Below are positions 45,730 through 56,514 of a stretch of DNA of 64,000 nt, one piece after another. The stretch's first letter is position 1. Each line of letters begins with the position of its first letter. The position numbers and the translations under genes were made by a program. Source of the DNA: Ariolimax columbianus (Eukaryota; Mollusca; Gastropoda; Stylommatophora; Arionidae); the NCBI GenBank assembly GCA_036924085.1, contig JAVGWX010000013.1, forward strand, positions 58,806,390-58,870,389. Direction: 5' to 3'. The notes below the pieces were generated by a model. That model was not told where the DNA came from. It searched no databases and was given only the letters and a program-made list of their open reading frames with translations.

Positions 45730-46910
45730 GGTAGAAGACTTTGTCTGGTACAGGGGTGAGTGTCAGAACTGACTACTCTGGCGTCAGACTGGATGAGGAT
45801 AGTTGTTGTTGACAATCTGATATTTCCACGACAGGCTACCATATTTAGAATGACAGTGACTCGTAGATAGACAGGCAATAACATTATAAATGGGATAGTT
45901 CCAAATTGGATAGTTAATTCAGCAAACCCACAAAAGACCATTGGACAGCCATGTTGTTGCTTGACATTTTAAAATATACTGCAGAGCTAATTGGCAGACT
46001 GGCTAGGGGACTGGCAGGAAGACTGCAAGTGAGTCTGGAAGTGAGAGAGTTTGCAGGGAGGTTGTCCCATCATACACCTTGAGTTTGGCCAGTCGCTCAA
46101 TAGGTGCTTATGATGGACACCCTGTGAACAGTACGCTCTCTGATTGTGTGTGAACGTACAATTCGCCTGCGTACAAGAATTGATTGTGTGTGAGTGCACA
46201 GATCGACTGAATAAGTGATCTGATTATATGTGAACGCACATATCGACTCAGTATGTGATCACTCGTGAGTACATGATCTAATTATACATGAGTATGTGAT
46301 CTGATATTGTGTGAATGTACAGATCACCTGATTATACATGAACTGATTATATGTGAATGCACATATTCGTCTGTGTATGTAATCTGATAGTGAGGACGAG
46401 CTTGTGATTATATGTTGAGGGTGCAGATAGAGGATGGCGAACTAATTGAAGTCATTAAGTTGTGACTAGAATAATTCTTGACGTTGGGAAGTTTTGTTGC
46501 AGGTATGGACTTAGAATCTGGGTTTTTATGTAGTTACATAAATAACATCAACAGCATTTGCTTGTATTGTCTGTGGTAGTTAAAAATATATATTATGATT
46601 ATTTAGTTTAGAAGTTCTTTTCTTTTGTTGATATTGTGCAACAATTATTCTTGTTAATAAGTTATATTATTTTGTTTTATGGTCGGAGATAGTGTTTACT
46701 GTGATTTGCTGTATTGAAGTCGTGTCGTTGCGTAGATGTATGTTGTAATTCTTAAGATAAGTAAACTACTCAACGCTGCTACAGCCTTATGGAAATCAAA
46801 AGAAATTAAAACTACCACTAAATTAAAAACCTTCAATAGTTAGTTTTAGTTAGTTTTCTTTCCACTTGTGCCATTTAGCATCGTGGGGAGCTTGAGTCGT
46901 CTATTCTGTG
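45730..46910. other. intron sequence with a weak TGATTGTGTGTGAA-type repeat
   Basis: Between 46140 and 46390 diverged short units (GTGATCTGATTATATGTGAA and similar) recur. The rest is AT-rich and unrecognised. Confidence 0.45.
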
Positions 46911-46939
46911 CCGAGTGCGTTGCGTCGGTCAATGTCAGC

Positions 46940-47570
46940 CCTTATCGTTGCACAATCAATCTAATGTCATCTATCCACCTACCTTGCGGCTGCCCCCTTG
47001 CCCTGTAGCTAGATCTACCAGCAATGTAAGCCATCAGTGGAAGATGATGAGGGTGCATTCTCATGAGATGACCAAACCAACTTATTTTGTGCCTGGAAAT
47101 GTATTCGGCACAAGACGTAGTGCCGACCATAATTCGAATGTCGTCATTCCACATTCTGTCTCTTCTGGTAACACCGATGACTTTCCTCAAACACTTCATT
47201 TCACAAGTCGAAATTCTGCTCTCGCACCACCCTTGACAGAGGCCATGTTTGGCACTGGTAGCACAAAATCGGCATAAATATACTGTGTATCAGCTGTTGC
47301 TTTGTTGCCAAACTAATGCTCGGGTGTCTAAGCAATGGGGACAGCTGAAAAGTCACCGTAGATGCTTTCTGGCACCTTGTCTCGATTTCCCTGTCGATCC
47401 TACTGTCTGCCGAAAAAATACTGCCCAAATACTTGAACTCATGGACCTGTTGAAGAGCAATATCATTTAGACTTATCTTGAGTGGCCCAGGAGTTCTACT
47501 GGTCATCATAGTTTCTGTTTTGTTCTCGCTAATTCGCATTTTGTATTTAGCACAGGTAGTCAGTTGCAAG
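46940..47570 (-). pseudogene. RTE-like LINE C-terminal relic
   Basis: Minus frames 47569-47201 and 47199-46942 read ENKTETMMTSRTPGPLKISL, then EFKYLGSIFSADSRIDREIE, then MKCLRKVIGVTRRDRMWNDD and ISWFGHLMRMHPHHLP. Similar to the relic at 3566-4059. Confidence 0.8.
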
Positions 47571-47589
47571 CACGTTCATGTGGTTTTGC

Positions 47590-48055
47590 AGTTTGTTTTC
47601 ATCGTCAATTTAAAAACCTTCAATTCCAATGTAAAGTCTGTTCTGTTATATGGCTGTGAAACATGGAGGTCAACACAGGTATTTATGAAAGAGGTACAGA
47701 CTTTCGTAAATGGCTGTCTGCACAGAATACAAGGATGAAAATAATAAGATTACAACTGTGGAACGGTTGGAAAGAATGTGACAGACACCAGTAGAGCATA
47801 ACATATGGAGGAGACACTGAGACTGTATAGGCCACACAAACCAGTTGATAGCATTACAAGGCGGTCTCTGTTCTGGAATCCACAGGGCTAGAGGAATAGC
47901 GGACGACCAAGGCAGTCATGGAATAGGGAGTTGAATGCCAGGGAGGTAGGCAAGTCGTAGACAGAACTGGCACAGATAGCCCATAATAGAAAGACTTGGC
48001 GTATATTTGTTGAAGTCCTATGCTCCACAGGGAGTGGTCAGGTTTTTGATTGATT
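47590..48055 (+). pseudogene. LINE C-terminal relic (second family)
   Basis: Reads FNSNVKSVLLYGCETWRSTQ, then FVNGCLHRIQG before stops, then SITRRSLFWNPQG. Relatives of this tail are at 51455-51640, 56060-56270 and 59590-59910. Ends at ATTGATTGATTGATTTGATC. Confidence 0.8.
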
Positions 48056-48167
48056 TTAATTGATTGATTGATTTGATCTTGACAAATAAAAATAGGATTG
48101 AAATTTACTTGTTTAAAGTTGCAGGACTGCCTTAAAAACGAAAATATTCCATTTAGATACATCTAAA

Positions 48168-48990
48168 CTTAACGTCTTTATACTGGTTTAGAAAACTCTA
48201 CAGAGTCTATATACAACTAGTTAATTTACATTTCCTTGCTCTAAAAGCTATGCGCATTCAATCTATTCTTAAATGCATTAATTGTCCTTGCCTCCATTAC
48301 TTTCTGTGGCAATGCATTCCAAGCATTCACCACTCTCTGACTAAAACAATATCTTCTAATATCTAATTTAGACCTTTCTTTAGTTAATTTATAGATATGT
48401 CCTCTTGTTCTTGCAGGTGGTTGTATTTTGAAAAAAAACTTGTTGTAGTCCAATTTATCCTTTCTTGTGATTATCTTATAAACCTGTATTGTCACCTCGA
48501 ATTCTTCTCTTTTATAGACATTGTAGGCCGGTTTTTCAGAGTCTTTCCTCATAACTGTAATTCTGGAATCCAACTATCAGCTTTATCGCTCTTCTTTGTA
48601 TCCTTTCCAGTATGTTTATATCTCCTTTATGATAAGGACTGCACACAGTACTCCAATCTAGGTCTAACTAAAGCTTTATACAGTTTGACTATCACTTCCT
48701 TGCTCCTATGTTAAATATTTCTTTTGATCATACCTAACATTGCATTTGCCTTTTTCACTGCTACCTGGACTTGCTCACTCACTTTACTTGTATGATCTAT
48801 TATAACCCCTAGGTCTCTTTCCTTTTCTATCATTCTAATATTGTTCTCGTCAATTCTGTAATTATGTTTCATATTGGATCTACCCATGTGGATAACTGTA
48901 CATTTATCTACTGTAAATTTCATTTGCCTGCTCACAGACCATTCTCAAATTGTATCTAAATCCGACCTCAATATATTCACTTCTGCTTTA
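48168..48990 (-). pseudogene. CR1-like LINE, 3' part of ORF2
   Basis: Minus frame 48935-48711 gives NNIRMIEKERDLGVIIDHTS and VKKANAMLGMIKRNI. Minus frame 48573-48241 gives KLDIRRYCFSQRVVNAWNAL followed by INAFKNRLNAHSF, the conserved end of CR1-type ORF2. Shifts separate them. Confidence 0.85.
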
Positions 48991-49029
48991 GATGATAAAG
49001 TCAACCAAGATTGTGTTTCTTCACTGTAG

Positions 49030-49194
49030 GAAATTCAAGCTGTACTGGATCAAGGACACACAATTCTAGGCACTGTTTTGGACAGCTGTGAGAGGACTCT
49101 ACCCAATACAAATCAAAGAGGAGGCCATGTCATTAAGACTGAGGCAGTTACAGCCAAGGAAGATTATGAAAACATCCTGTCTCAGGTGTCACAG
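49030..49194 (+). CDS. spectrin-repeat exon 11 (type C)
   Basis: 55 codons, TAG acceptor at 49027-49029, CAG|GTAAAT donor. Begins EIQAVLDQGH, with Tyr46 in KEDYENILSQ at the helix C aromatic position. Completes the repeat of exon 10. The next intron is short (678 bp). Confidence 0.95.
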
Positions 49195-49289
49195 GTAAAT
49201 GCTCATTTAGGGATGAGGGAAAGGACAAGATTAACATAGTGGGTATAATTCCAGGGTGCTTGTTGGGAGCATGGACGTGTTCATATCTT

Positions 49290-49515
49290 ACATTGATGAG
49301 GACACAATGGTGTCGAGATAAGGTGTTCGCCTTGGTGCCGGAGGTCATGGGTTCGAATCATGGTGAAGACCGGGATGTTTTCACGTGAATCTTATTGTAA
49401 AAATTCTCCTGATTTCCGGGTAGTGAGATCGGACTCATGTTTAGTGTCGAAAAGAGTAGGCTTAACAGCCGCTGCCTGGGCATAATTCAATAACTCTAGT
49501 TAAAAATCTAGCCAA
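49290..49515 (+). mobile_element. tRNA-derived SINE family B copy
   Basis: Head GGTGTCGAGATAAGGTGTTC with B box GGGTTCGAATC, about 45 bp apart. The body matches the minus copy at 5345-5605. Inserted in the short intron between exons 11 and 12. Confidence 0.7.
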
Positions 49516-49529
49516 ATTATTTGAATCTT

Positions 49530-49710
49530 TCTAGTAAGCCGCAGGAAGTATAAAATACCTACTACGTATAGCCGAAGCCTTCGGCTACCTGGCAACAGAC
49601 ATTAATATGCCTGTTTGAATACCAGGATTCCAAGTATTCCAAGTTCCAAGAATATATATATATATATATATATATAGATAGAGAGAGAGAGATAAAGAGA
49701 GCGAGCTTTT
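49530..49710 (+). repeat. hairpin-bearing repeat (family I) plus TA/GA microsatellite
   Basis: AGCCGAAGCCTTCGGCT is a perfect hairpin at about 49569-49585. It is followed at 49654-49705 by (TA)n then (GA)n. Confidence 0.7.
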
Positions 49711-49872
49711 ATAATTCGCTATTCCTCTCAAGTTAATCATTTCCAATATCAAGATATGTAAAACTGATCATTGAGTTTTTCAGGTTTTGCCCATCCACCC
49801 CTCCCCCTTTGTACGGATTTGGGCTGGTCTGGTGTCCAGTCTGGTCTGCATCTTCATCTATTTCATCATTAG

Positions 49873-50034
49873 GGGAAGCACAGATTACAAGAGGCATTAA
49901 TCCACTTGGAGGGCTTTGAGCACACGTACCAGCAAATGGCAGATTGGATGTCCACTGTGGAGCGAGGGTTGGCTAGCAGTCCTGATCTCAAGACAGACCT
50001 GTCCGAGAAGAGGGCCAGCTTGGAAAAATACAAG
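49873..50034 (+). CDS. spectrin-repeat exon 12 (type D)
   Basis: 54 codons, TAG acceptor at 49870-49872, AAG|GTAGTC donor. Begins GKHRLQEALI; Trp25 in MADWMSTVE is kept, but position 12, Trp in the other D exons, is Leu here. Ends KRASLEKYK. The donor region is the seed of the 45-bp array that follows. Confidence 0.95.
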
Positions 50035-51460
50035 GTAGTCTTTTTGTTTCTGGAATCCCACATTTGTGTGATCCCAGTACGGTAGTTTTTGTTTCTGGTA
50101 TCTCACATTTGTGTGATCCCAGTACGGTAGTTTTTGTTTCTGGTATCCCACATTTGTGTGATCCCAGTACGGTAGTTTTTGTTTCTGGTATCCCACATTT
50201 GTGTGATCCCAGTACGGTAGTTTTTGTTTCTGGTATCCCACATTTGTGTGATCCCAGTACGGTAGTTTTTGTTTCTGGTATCCCACATTTGTGTGATCCC
50301 AGTACGGAAGTTTTTGTTTCTGGTATCCCACATTTGTGTGATCCCAGTATGGTAGTTTTTGTTTCTGGTATCCCACATTTGTGTGATCCCAGTACGGTAG
50401 TTTTTGTTTCTGGTATCCCACATTTGTGTGATCCCAGTATGGTAGTTTTTGTTTCTGGTATCCCACATTTGTGTGATCCCAGTACGGTAGTTTTTGTTTC
50501 TGGTATCCCACATTTGTGTGATCCCAGTACGGTAGTTTTTGTTTCTGGTATCCCACATTTGTGTGATCCCAGTACGGTAGTTTTTGTTTCTGGTATCCCA
50601 CATTTGTGTGATCCCAGTACGGTAGTTTTTGTTTCTGGTATCCCACATTTGTGTGATCCCAGTACGGTAGTTTTTGTTTCTGGTATCCCACATTTGTGTG
50701 ATCCCAGTACGGTAGTTTTTGTTTCTGGTATCCCACATTTGTGTGATCCCAGTACGGTAGTTTTTGTTTCTGGTATCCCACATTTGTGTGATCCCAGTAC
50801 GGAAGTTTTTGTTTCTGGTATCCCACATTTGTGTGATCCCAGTATGGTAGTTTTTGTTTCTGGTATCCCACATTTGTGTGATCCCAGTACGGTAGTTTTT
50901 GTTTCTGGTATCCCACATTTGTGTGATCCCAGTATGGTAGTTTTTGTTTCTGGTATCCCACATTTGTGTGATCCCAGTACGGTAGTTTTTGTTTCTGGTA
51001 TCCCACATTTGTGTGATCCCAGTACGGTAGTTTTTGTTTCTGGTATCCCACATTTGTGTGATCCCAGTACGGTAGTTTTTGTTTCTGGTATCCCACATTT
51101 GTGTGATCCCAGTACGGTAGTTTTTGTTTCTGGTATCCCACATTTGTGTGATCCCAGTACGGTAGTTTTTGTTTCTGGTATCCCACATTTGTGTGATCCC
51201 AGTACGGTAGTTTTTGTTTCTGATATCCCATGTGTGGGGGATCCCAGTATGGTAGTTTTTGTTTCTGGTATCCCATGTGTGGGGGATCCCAGTACGGTAG
51301 TTTTTGTTTCTGGTATCCCACATTTGTGTGATCCCAGTACGGTAGTTTTTGTTTCTGATATCCCATGTGTGGGGGATCCCAGTACGGTAGTTTTTGTTTC
51401 TGATATCCCATGTGTGGGGGATCCCAGTACGGTAGTTTTTGTTTCTGATATCCCATGTGA
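50035..51460 (+). repeat. 45-bp array seeded at the exon 12 donor, about 31 copies
   Basis: Unit: ACG|GTAGTTTTTGTTTCTGG, then TATCCCACATTTGTGTGATC and CCAGT. The intron starts AAG|GTAGTCTTTTTGTTTC, so the donor itself is repeated. Terminal units (from 51220) carry CATGTGTGGGGGATC instead. Variant pattern repeats at exactly 495 bp (11 units). Unit length divisible by three leaves frames open on both strands. Confidence 0.98.
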
Positions 51461-51640
51461 GAGGAAAAGGTGCAGAGGTAAACCAAGAAACACCTGAAGA
51501 GTAGATTGTGAAAATGAACTTTGGTCCATGGACCCTAACTGTAGAAAGGCAAAACGGGCAGCTCAAGACCGAACTTGCTGGAGGAGGGTTGTCAATGACC
51601 TATGCCCAGAAAGGAGTAATGGGTACTGTTGATCGATTGA
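51455..51640 (+). pseudogene. LINE C-terminal tail abutting exon 13
   Basis: Reads ERKRCRGKPRNT, a stop, then ELWSMDPNCRKAKRAAQDRT and CWRRVVNDLCPERSNG, a typical LINE protein end. It lies directly after the 45-bp array and ends about 50 nt before the exon 13 acceptor. Confidence 0.75.
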
Positions 51641-51689
51641 TTGTTGAAAATGTTAAATAAAATACTAATTTAGCATGAAATATGACCAG

Positions 51690-51830
51690 GTACTTCTGGC
51701 CGACATCTTGGCACACAAGAATCAGTTGGACTCACTGGAGGAGAAGGCAGGCCAGATGAAGGATGGTGTTCCTAGGGCAAGAGCTGCAGAGTTGAAGTCT
51801 AGATACGCTGCCGTTCTGAAGAACAGCAAG
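51690..51830 (+). CDS. spectrin-repeat exon 13 (type A)
   Basis: 47 codons, CAG acceptor at 51687-51689, AAG|GTAAGG donor. Begins VLLADILAHK, ends ELKSRYAAVLKNSK. The start is set by alignment with exons 1, 5 and 9: the helix B positions match and the Tyr is 8 residues from the end, as there. Four residues are missing in the B-C loop. An upstream TTTAG at 51669-51673 would put the exon out of frame; a TACTAAT branch-like motif at 51663-51669 fits the chosen acceptor. Confidence 0.9.
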
Positions 51831-51899
51831 GTAAGGGGCCATAATATTTACAGAATTATTGTCCCTTGAATAATTATCTGAACATATTCTTTCTTGTTA

Positions 51900-52575
51900 A
51901 TAATAATAATGTTTGCTTGGGCGCCAAAGGCCCGTTGCGTCTAACATGTTCATGAGTTATGTGTCAACCGAAATCCCTACGGACTCACCAGGTGGAGTTG
52001 AGTACTCCGCTGCCTTGAGATGAAGGCAGCAAGGAGTGTTGGACCAATGTTTATGTCTGGCTTTCCTTGTCCATCTGTGCTTGCCTTCCTGTTTCTTCAC
52101 GTTCCACCCCTGAGACCTCTGGACTCTTGTTCACTCTCGGGTGATCATGACCCTTGCTGTGCTGATAATATGTGGTTTGGTGAGGCATTGTGTCTCCGGG
52201 GAATGGACACAAGAGGAAGGCGACTTCAGTCCGTGCAGGAAGGCCCTTGAGTGGTGATAATCTTGACTGAATTTTGGGGTGCAGTCAAGCGGAACGTTGA
52301 ACGTCATCTTGGATTGGTTTCCCGTGCCTTGAACCAGGCATGAAATTCAGCAAAATGCAGCACAACAAACAGGATAATCAATTGAAAGCAAATGAATTCC
52401 ACAGAATACAGTCCTTGATACCACCTTGGGAAAGAGTTGTGAATTACAATCCCAACAGGCACTAGCAAACTGCAGAAAACCACACAAACACCGGTGTGAG
52501 TCGATAGCGCAGCCTTTCAGGTGTGGCCATCTTGCTTTTTCTTTCTTGTTGCTTACCTATAAATACATTTTCTGG
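51900..52575. other. intron sequence, nothing recognised
   Basis: A 76-codon open frame at 52020-52250 has no known domain; GC is a little higher than nearby. No repeat recognised. Confidence 0.4.
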
Positions 52576-52579
52576 GGGC

Positions 52580-53235
52580 TGAAGATGCAAAAGTGAATGA
52601 ACTAACAGCAGCCAGCAACTTAACTGACTGCTTGCATCAGGGTCAGCGGACAAGAGCTGACCAAGGCCCTATTCTACCTCCAAATAGTGGTCATGAAAAC
52701 ACATTGCATCAGGGTCAGCGGACAAGAGCTGACCAAGGCCCTATTCTACCTCCAAATAGTGATCATGAAAACACATTGCATCAGGGTCAGCGGACAAGAG
52801 CTGACCAAGGCCCTATTCTACCTCCAAATAGTGATCATGAAAACACATTGCATCAGGGTCAGCGGACAAGAGCTGACCAAGGCCCTATTCTACCTCCAAA
52901 TAGTGATCATGAAAACACATTGCATCAGGGTCAGCGGACAAGAGCTGACCAAGGCCCTATTCTACCTCCAAATAGTGATCATGAAAACACATTGCATCAG
53001 GGTCAGCGGACAAGAGCTGACCAAGGCCCTATTCTACCTCCAAATAGTGATCATGAAAACACATTGCACAAGAATAATCTGGCTAAAAGAATAGGGGTGG
53101 CAGTGGAAAGGCAAGCCCAGCACCAAAAAAGCCAGCTGAAACTGGATGTATCAGGCCGAAGGATGCAAATATTGCAATCTCGCTGTAAACAATGACACAA
53201 CGTCATTTTCATAATAAAATCTGAAGAAGAAGAAA
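52580..53235 (+). mobile_element. GAA-tailed SINE (family G) with 72-bp internal expansion
   Basis: The 5' half (GCATCAGGGTCAGCGGACAA, then GAGCTGACCAAGGCCCTATT) is repeated six times between 52640 and 53065. The ordinary 3' half and a GAAGAAGAAG tail at 53222 follow. The expanded region is open for 24-residue periods. Confidence 0.88.
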
Positions 53236-53454
53236 TATTAACCTCACAAAACTGGTGGTCTGTCTCAGATTTCTTGCATCATCATACAATTAATGCTCTC
53301 ATTTATCCACATGTATTTCCTTCATAAAACTGGTGATACATTTTGGAATTCTTTTATTCTTTTCTGAACTTTATTCTTCAAATGTTTTATGAAAGCCATT
53401 ACTGTCATCTTTTGCTAGTGTGGAGTGGGAGGAAAGGAACATGAAGCCTAATAG

Positions 53455-53515
53455 GGAGAGAGAGAGAGAGAGAAAGAAAATAGAGAGAGAGAGAGAAAAA
53501 TAGAGAGAGAGATTT
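53455..53515 (+). repeat. GA-rich microsatellite
   Basis: GAGAGAGA tracts interrupted by AAAA. Confidence 0.9.
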
Positions 53516-53524
53516 ACGCGGGAC

Positions 53525-54010
53525 AGGCATTAAGTAACATAGATTTTATTAATAGCAGTTTTACAAGAGTGCGAACCAGAAGTTTTTTTTGTGTCTAATT
53601 GTTTTACATAGTCCTTGTTCCTATGTGCCTGGCAACACACTTTTTCCACTTGTCCACTAGCTCCCTAGAAAAATATATTTTGGGGGGACGGTTGACCATT
53701 TTTTGCACCACCTCCATTACCTAGTTGTCATCTTCCTGGGTACTCATCTGCTACACACTTTCCTATAACTGAGGTCATCATGGACAATTTTGTGTGCAAT
53801 GCAGTGACTCATGTTGAAATCTGATCTGCGACTATTTAATCAATAAGGACTTGCCTGTTGTCACGGACTAGCTGGTCGATCTGTTGTTTCACTGCGTCAG
53901 TTGCCACGCTTGCTGGTCTCCCATGCATGGTTCATCAACAACATTTCGTCTTCCGTTTTGAAATCTATCTACCCATTCATACATTCCTCTGCCGCCAAAG
54001 ACAATTTTGT
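53525..54010 (-). pseudogene. mariner-type transposase relic, internally deleted
   Basis: Minus strand 53990-53890 reads MYEWVDRFQNGRRNVVDEP, the helix-turn-helix region of mariner transposases, then in broken frames a HKIVHDDLSYRKVC-like stretch. It jumps near 53700 to a C-terminal DKWKKCVARHIGT-like end. The catalytic middle is absent. Confidence 0.75.
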
Positions 54011-54155
54011 CCAACCAAAAAGTGCAAATATTGCAGTCAATCTGTATACTAGCAACACAGCGCATTCCATTCTCCAGACTACATCCTGCTACTTGCAAAG
54101 CTCTCAGGGTTTGGTAGCGGAAGATAGAGAACGACCACAGAAGAAGAAGATATAT
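53995..54155 (+). mobile_element. GAA-tailed SINE (family G), 3' half
   Basis: Starts at AAAAGTGCAAATATTGCAGT, keeps ACTACATCCTGCTACTTGCA, ends GAAGAAGAAG. Confidence 0.7.
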
Positions 54156-54499
54156 TCCTCTCTGACTAAAAAAAAAAACTGTCTTTATACTGATCATTCA
54201 GAAGGTTTCACACACTCTGACCACAAAAAACTAATAACGCCTCGTTATTCTTCCACTATGCAAATCGACAATAGGACAACCATGTTGTATGCTATATTGC
54301 GCATGCACATACGGCTCTATCATCATAACTCCTACATGGAGTATAGCTAAAGAATCATTTTGTGTCCTGAAATCAGATTTTTCGTTGTACACATTCCTCC
54401 ATACACTTTATAATAAAATTGATGTTACTTAATGACTACCCCTCGTATAATACATTGTCTCAAGATGTTGGTCATGCATTATGTTCTGATTACTTTCAG

Positions 54500-54664
54500 G
54501 ATGTGGTGGGCCATGTTGAGGAGCAAGTATCAAGTAATGAGGAGTATCGCAAATCTTACATTGCATGTCTTGATTGGCTGGCTAGCACCAAACATCATTT
54601 TCAGCATTTGGCAGATTTTACAGGTGACAAGAGGACTCTACAGGACAGACTTGATCAGCTGAAA
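54500..54664 (+). CDS. spectrin-repeat exon 14 (type B)
   Basis: 55 codons, CAG acceptor at 54497-54499, AAA|GTAAGA donor. Begins DVVGHVEEQV, Trp26 in CLDWLASTK, ends QDRLDQLK. Helix A of a repeat completed by the first half of exon 15, 7.1 kb further on. Confidence 0.95.
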
Positions 54665-54689
54665 GTAAGAACTATATCTTCTTTGTTCG

Positions 54690-55480
54690 TCCTGTTGTTT
54701 CAAATGCCCACAATGAGTAGGTTTATTCTTTTGTGTGCCCTGATGTTAATTAACGGGTTGCAGTAGCTTTCCTTACACCCAGAGCGTGCTGGTGAATGTG
54801 GACCGGGGTCCTCCAGATGTGCTATACTTGGCTTCATCTGTGTGCTGCTCACTACTATGGGGATCACATTGATCCCTCACCTCGTTAGCCAAGCTGCCAT
54901 GAAAACAGCCCGTTTACAGGGAGGGCTGCGAGGAATCCAAGGAGAGGGACTTGGCCAGTATATTTTGTCTGACCCTGACTAACATGTTTGATCAGTATGT
55001 TTTGTCTGACCCTGACTAACATGTTTGATCAGTATGTTTTGTCTGACCCTGACTAACATGTTTGATCAGTATGTTTTTGTCTGACCCTGACTAACATGTT
55101 TGATCAGTATGTTTTTGTCTGACCCTGACTAACATGTTTGATCAGTATGTTTTTGTCTGACCCTGACTAACATGTTTGATCAGTATGTTTTGTCTGACCC
55201 TGACTAACATGTTTGATCAGTATGTTTTGTCTAAACCTGACTAACATGTTTGATCAGTATATTTTGCCTGACCTTGACTAACATGTTTGATCAGTATATT
55301 TTGTCTAAACCTGACTAACATGTTTGATCAGTATATTTTGTCTGACCCTGACTAACATGTTTGATCAGTATGTTTTGTCTAAACCTGACTAACATGTTTG
55401 ATCAGTATATTTTGCCTGACCTTGACTAACATGTTTGATCAGTATATTTTGCATGACCAGACGTTAGTCTTCCTCCCCTA
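54690..55480 (-). mobile_element. CAA-tailed SINE (family F) with ~36-bp internal expansion
   Basis: Normal family order to about 54955. Then the block CTGACTAACATGTTTGATCA plus GTATGTTTTGTCTGACC recurs about 13 times to 55455. The element closes with GACCAGACGTTAGTCTTCCT. Confidence 0.9.
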
Positions 55481-55499
55481 GTGAGCAGGGGAAACCTAG

Positions 55500-56055
55500 A
55501 AGACTATGGAAGACTGTGATGAATGTCAACTGGTCGACATCCGTTAGCTGTTAGAAACCGAATCACCGCTTGGTGATCAACTCTGGACGGATTCCGTATC
55601 ACACCCGCCATGTTTTCAACGGTCTGCTGAGGAAACTATGAGTCAGAGAATAATGAAATTTTGCAAACTTGACGGTCGGTATGTGCTGTTTACAACAGAA
55701 GTGACGTCATCATGCGCATCGAACGTATGTTCACTTGTCGCAGTTTGGTCCTGTTTTATTTGAACATGTCTCGTATGTTTTCAGGCTCTTGTATACTTCA
55801 CTGGTTTGACCTGTTGTCATTTTTGCTGTAACTGAAAGTGATACGAGTGTGTGTTATGCCTGTATATAATACAATGCATGCCTGTAAACATATTTTTTTG
55901 TTTTTAATTGAAATTGTTTTTAAATGTGTGGAAATTGGGCAGAAATATTAACGTTTTATCAACTAACTATAATTTTTACTATCAAACATTCACCTTTCTT
56001 AGTGTAGTACTTAATAGTGGATTTATTGACATTTCAAAATATCCGCAGTACGAAA
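55500..56055. other. intron sequence, nothing recognised
   Basis: No ORF of note and no tandem structure. Confidence 0.4.
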
Positions 56056-56059
56056 TCTA

Positions 56060-56510
56060 TCTATCTATCTATGTTCTCTGCGCGCCAAATACTGCACATA
56101 ACGCGGAAACAAAGTATCTCCAGTTGAAATGGTGTGACTCCACTGTTTTTAGATCTTGTACGGTGCTGAGGCCCATAGTTGAGCCCTCTCGGATGATTGT
56201 TCTTTTGAGTGTTTCCTTGGGTCTCCCTCTTTTCCAAATGCCTCTTGGTGTCCATTCGAGTGTTTGCAATGGAAGACGGTTGTTGATCAGTTACTCATCT
56301 CATTGCTAACCTCTGATGTTTTCCCAATTTGATAGATAGTGCGGACGTTCCAGTATCCGATCTTGAAGATGTTTTTGGCATCTAGCATGTTAGTTTGTGC
56401 CATAGTAATTAGATTCCGCGCTGTTGATTTGTTCCATTAATCTGTTCCTTTTTCTGTAACAATCAATTTTTAATGATAGCGGCTTGTTAGGCCGTTAGAT
56501 CCAACCACTC
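56060..56510 (-). pseudogene. LINE with start of ORF joined to its C-terminal tail
   Basis: Minus strand ATG at 56401-56403 starts MAQTNMLDAKNIFKIGYWNV followed by RTIYQIGKTSEVSNEM, the first strand of an AP-type endonuclease domain, and hits a stop at 56287-56289. Immediately beyond, in another frame, the LINE end LEWTPRGIWKRGRPKETLKR begins. Most of endonuclease and all of RT are missing. Confidence 0.7.
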
Positions 56511-56514
56511 CTTT

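Noticed and set aside
49897..51486. Open frames of 477-529 codons on both strands
   Set aside because: They are the 45-bp array read through; the unit length is a multiple of three, several frames are open at once, and the array lies inside an intron after exon 12.
51674..51689. Exon 13 starting at 51674 after TTTAG
   Set aside because: That would add 16 nt and break the phase; alignment with exons 1, 5 and 9 supports 51690.
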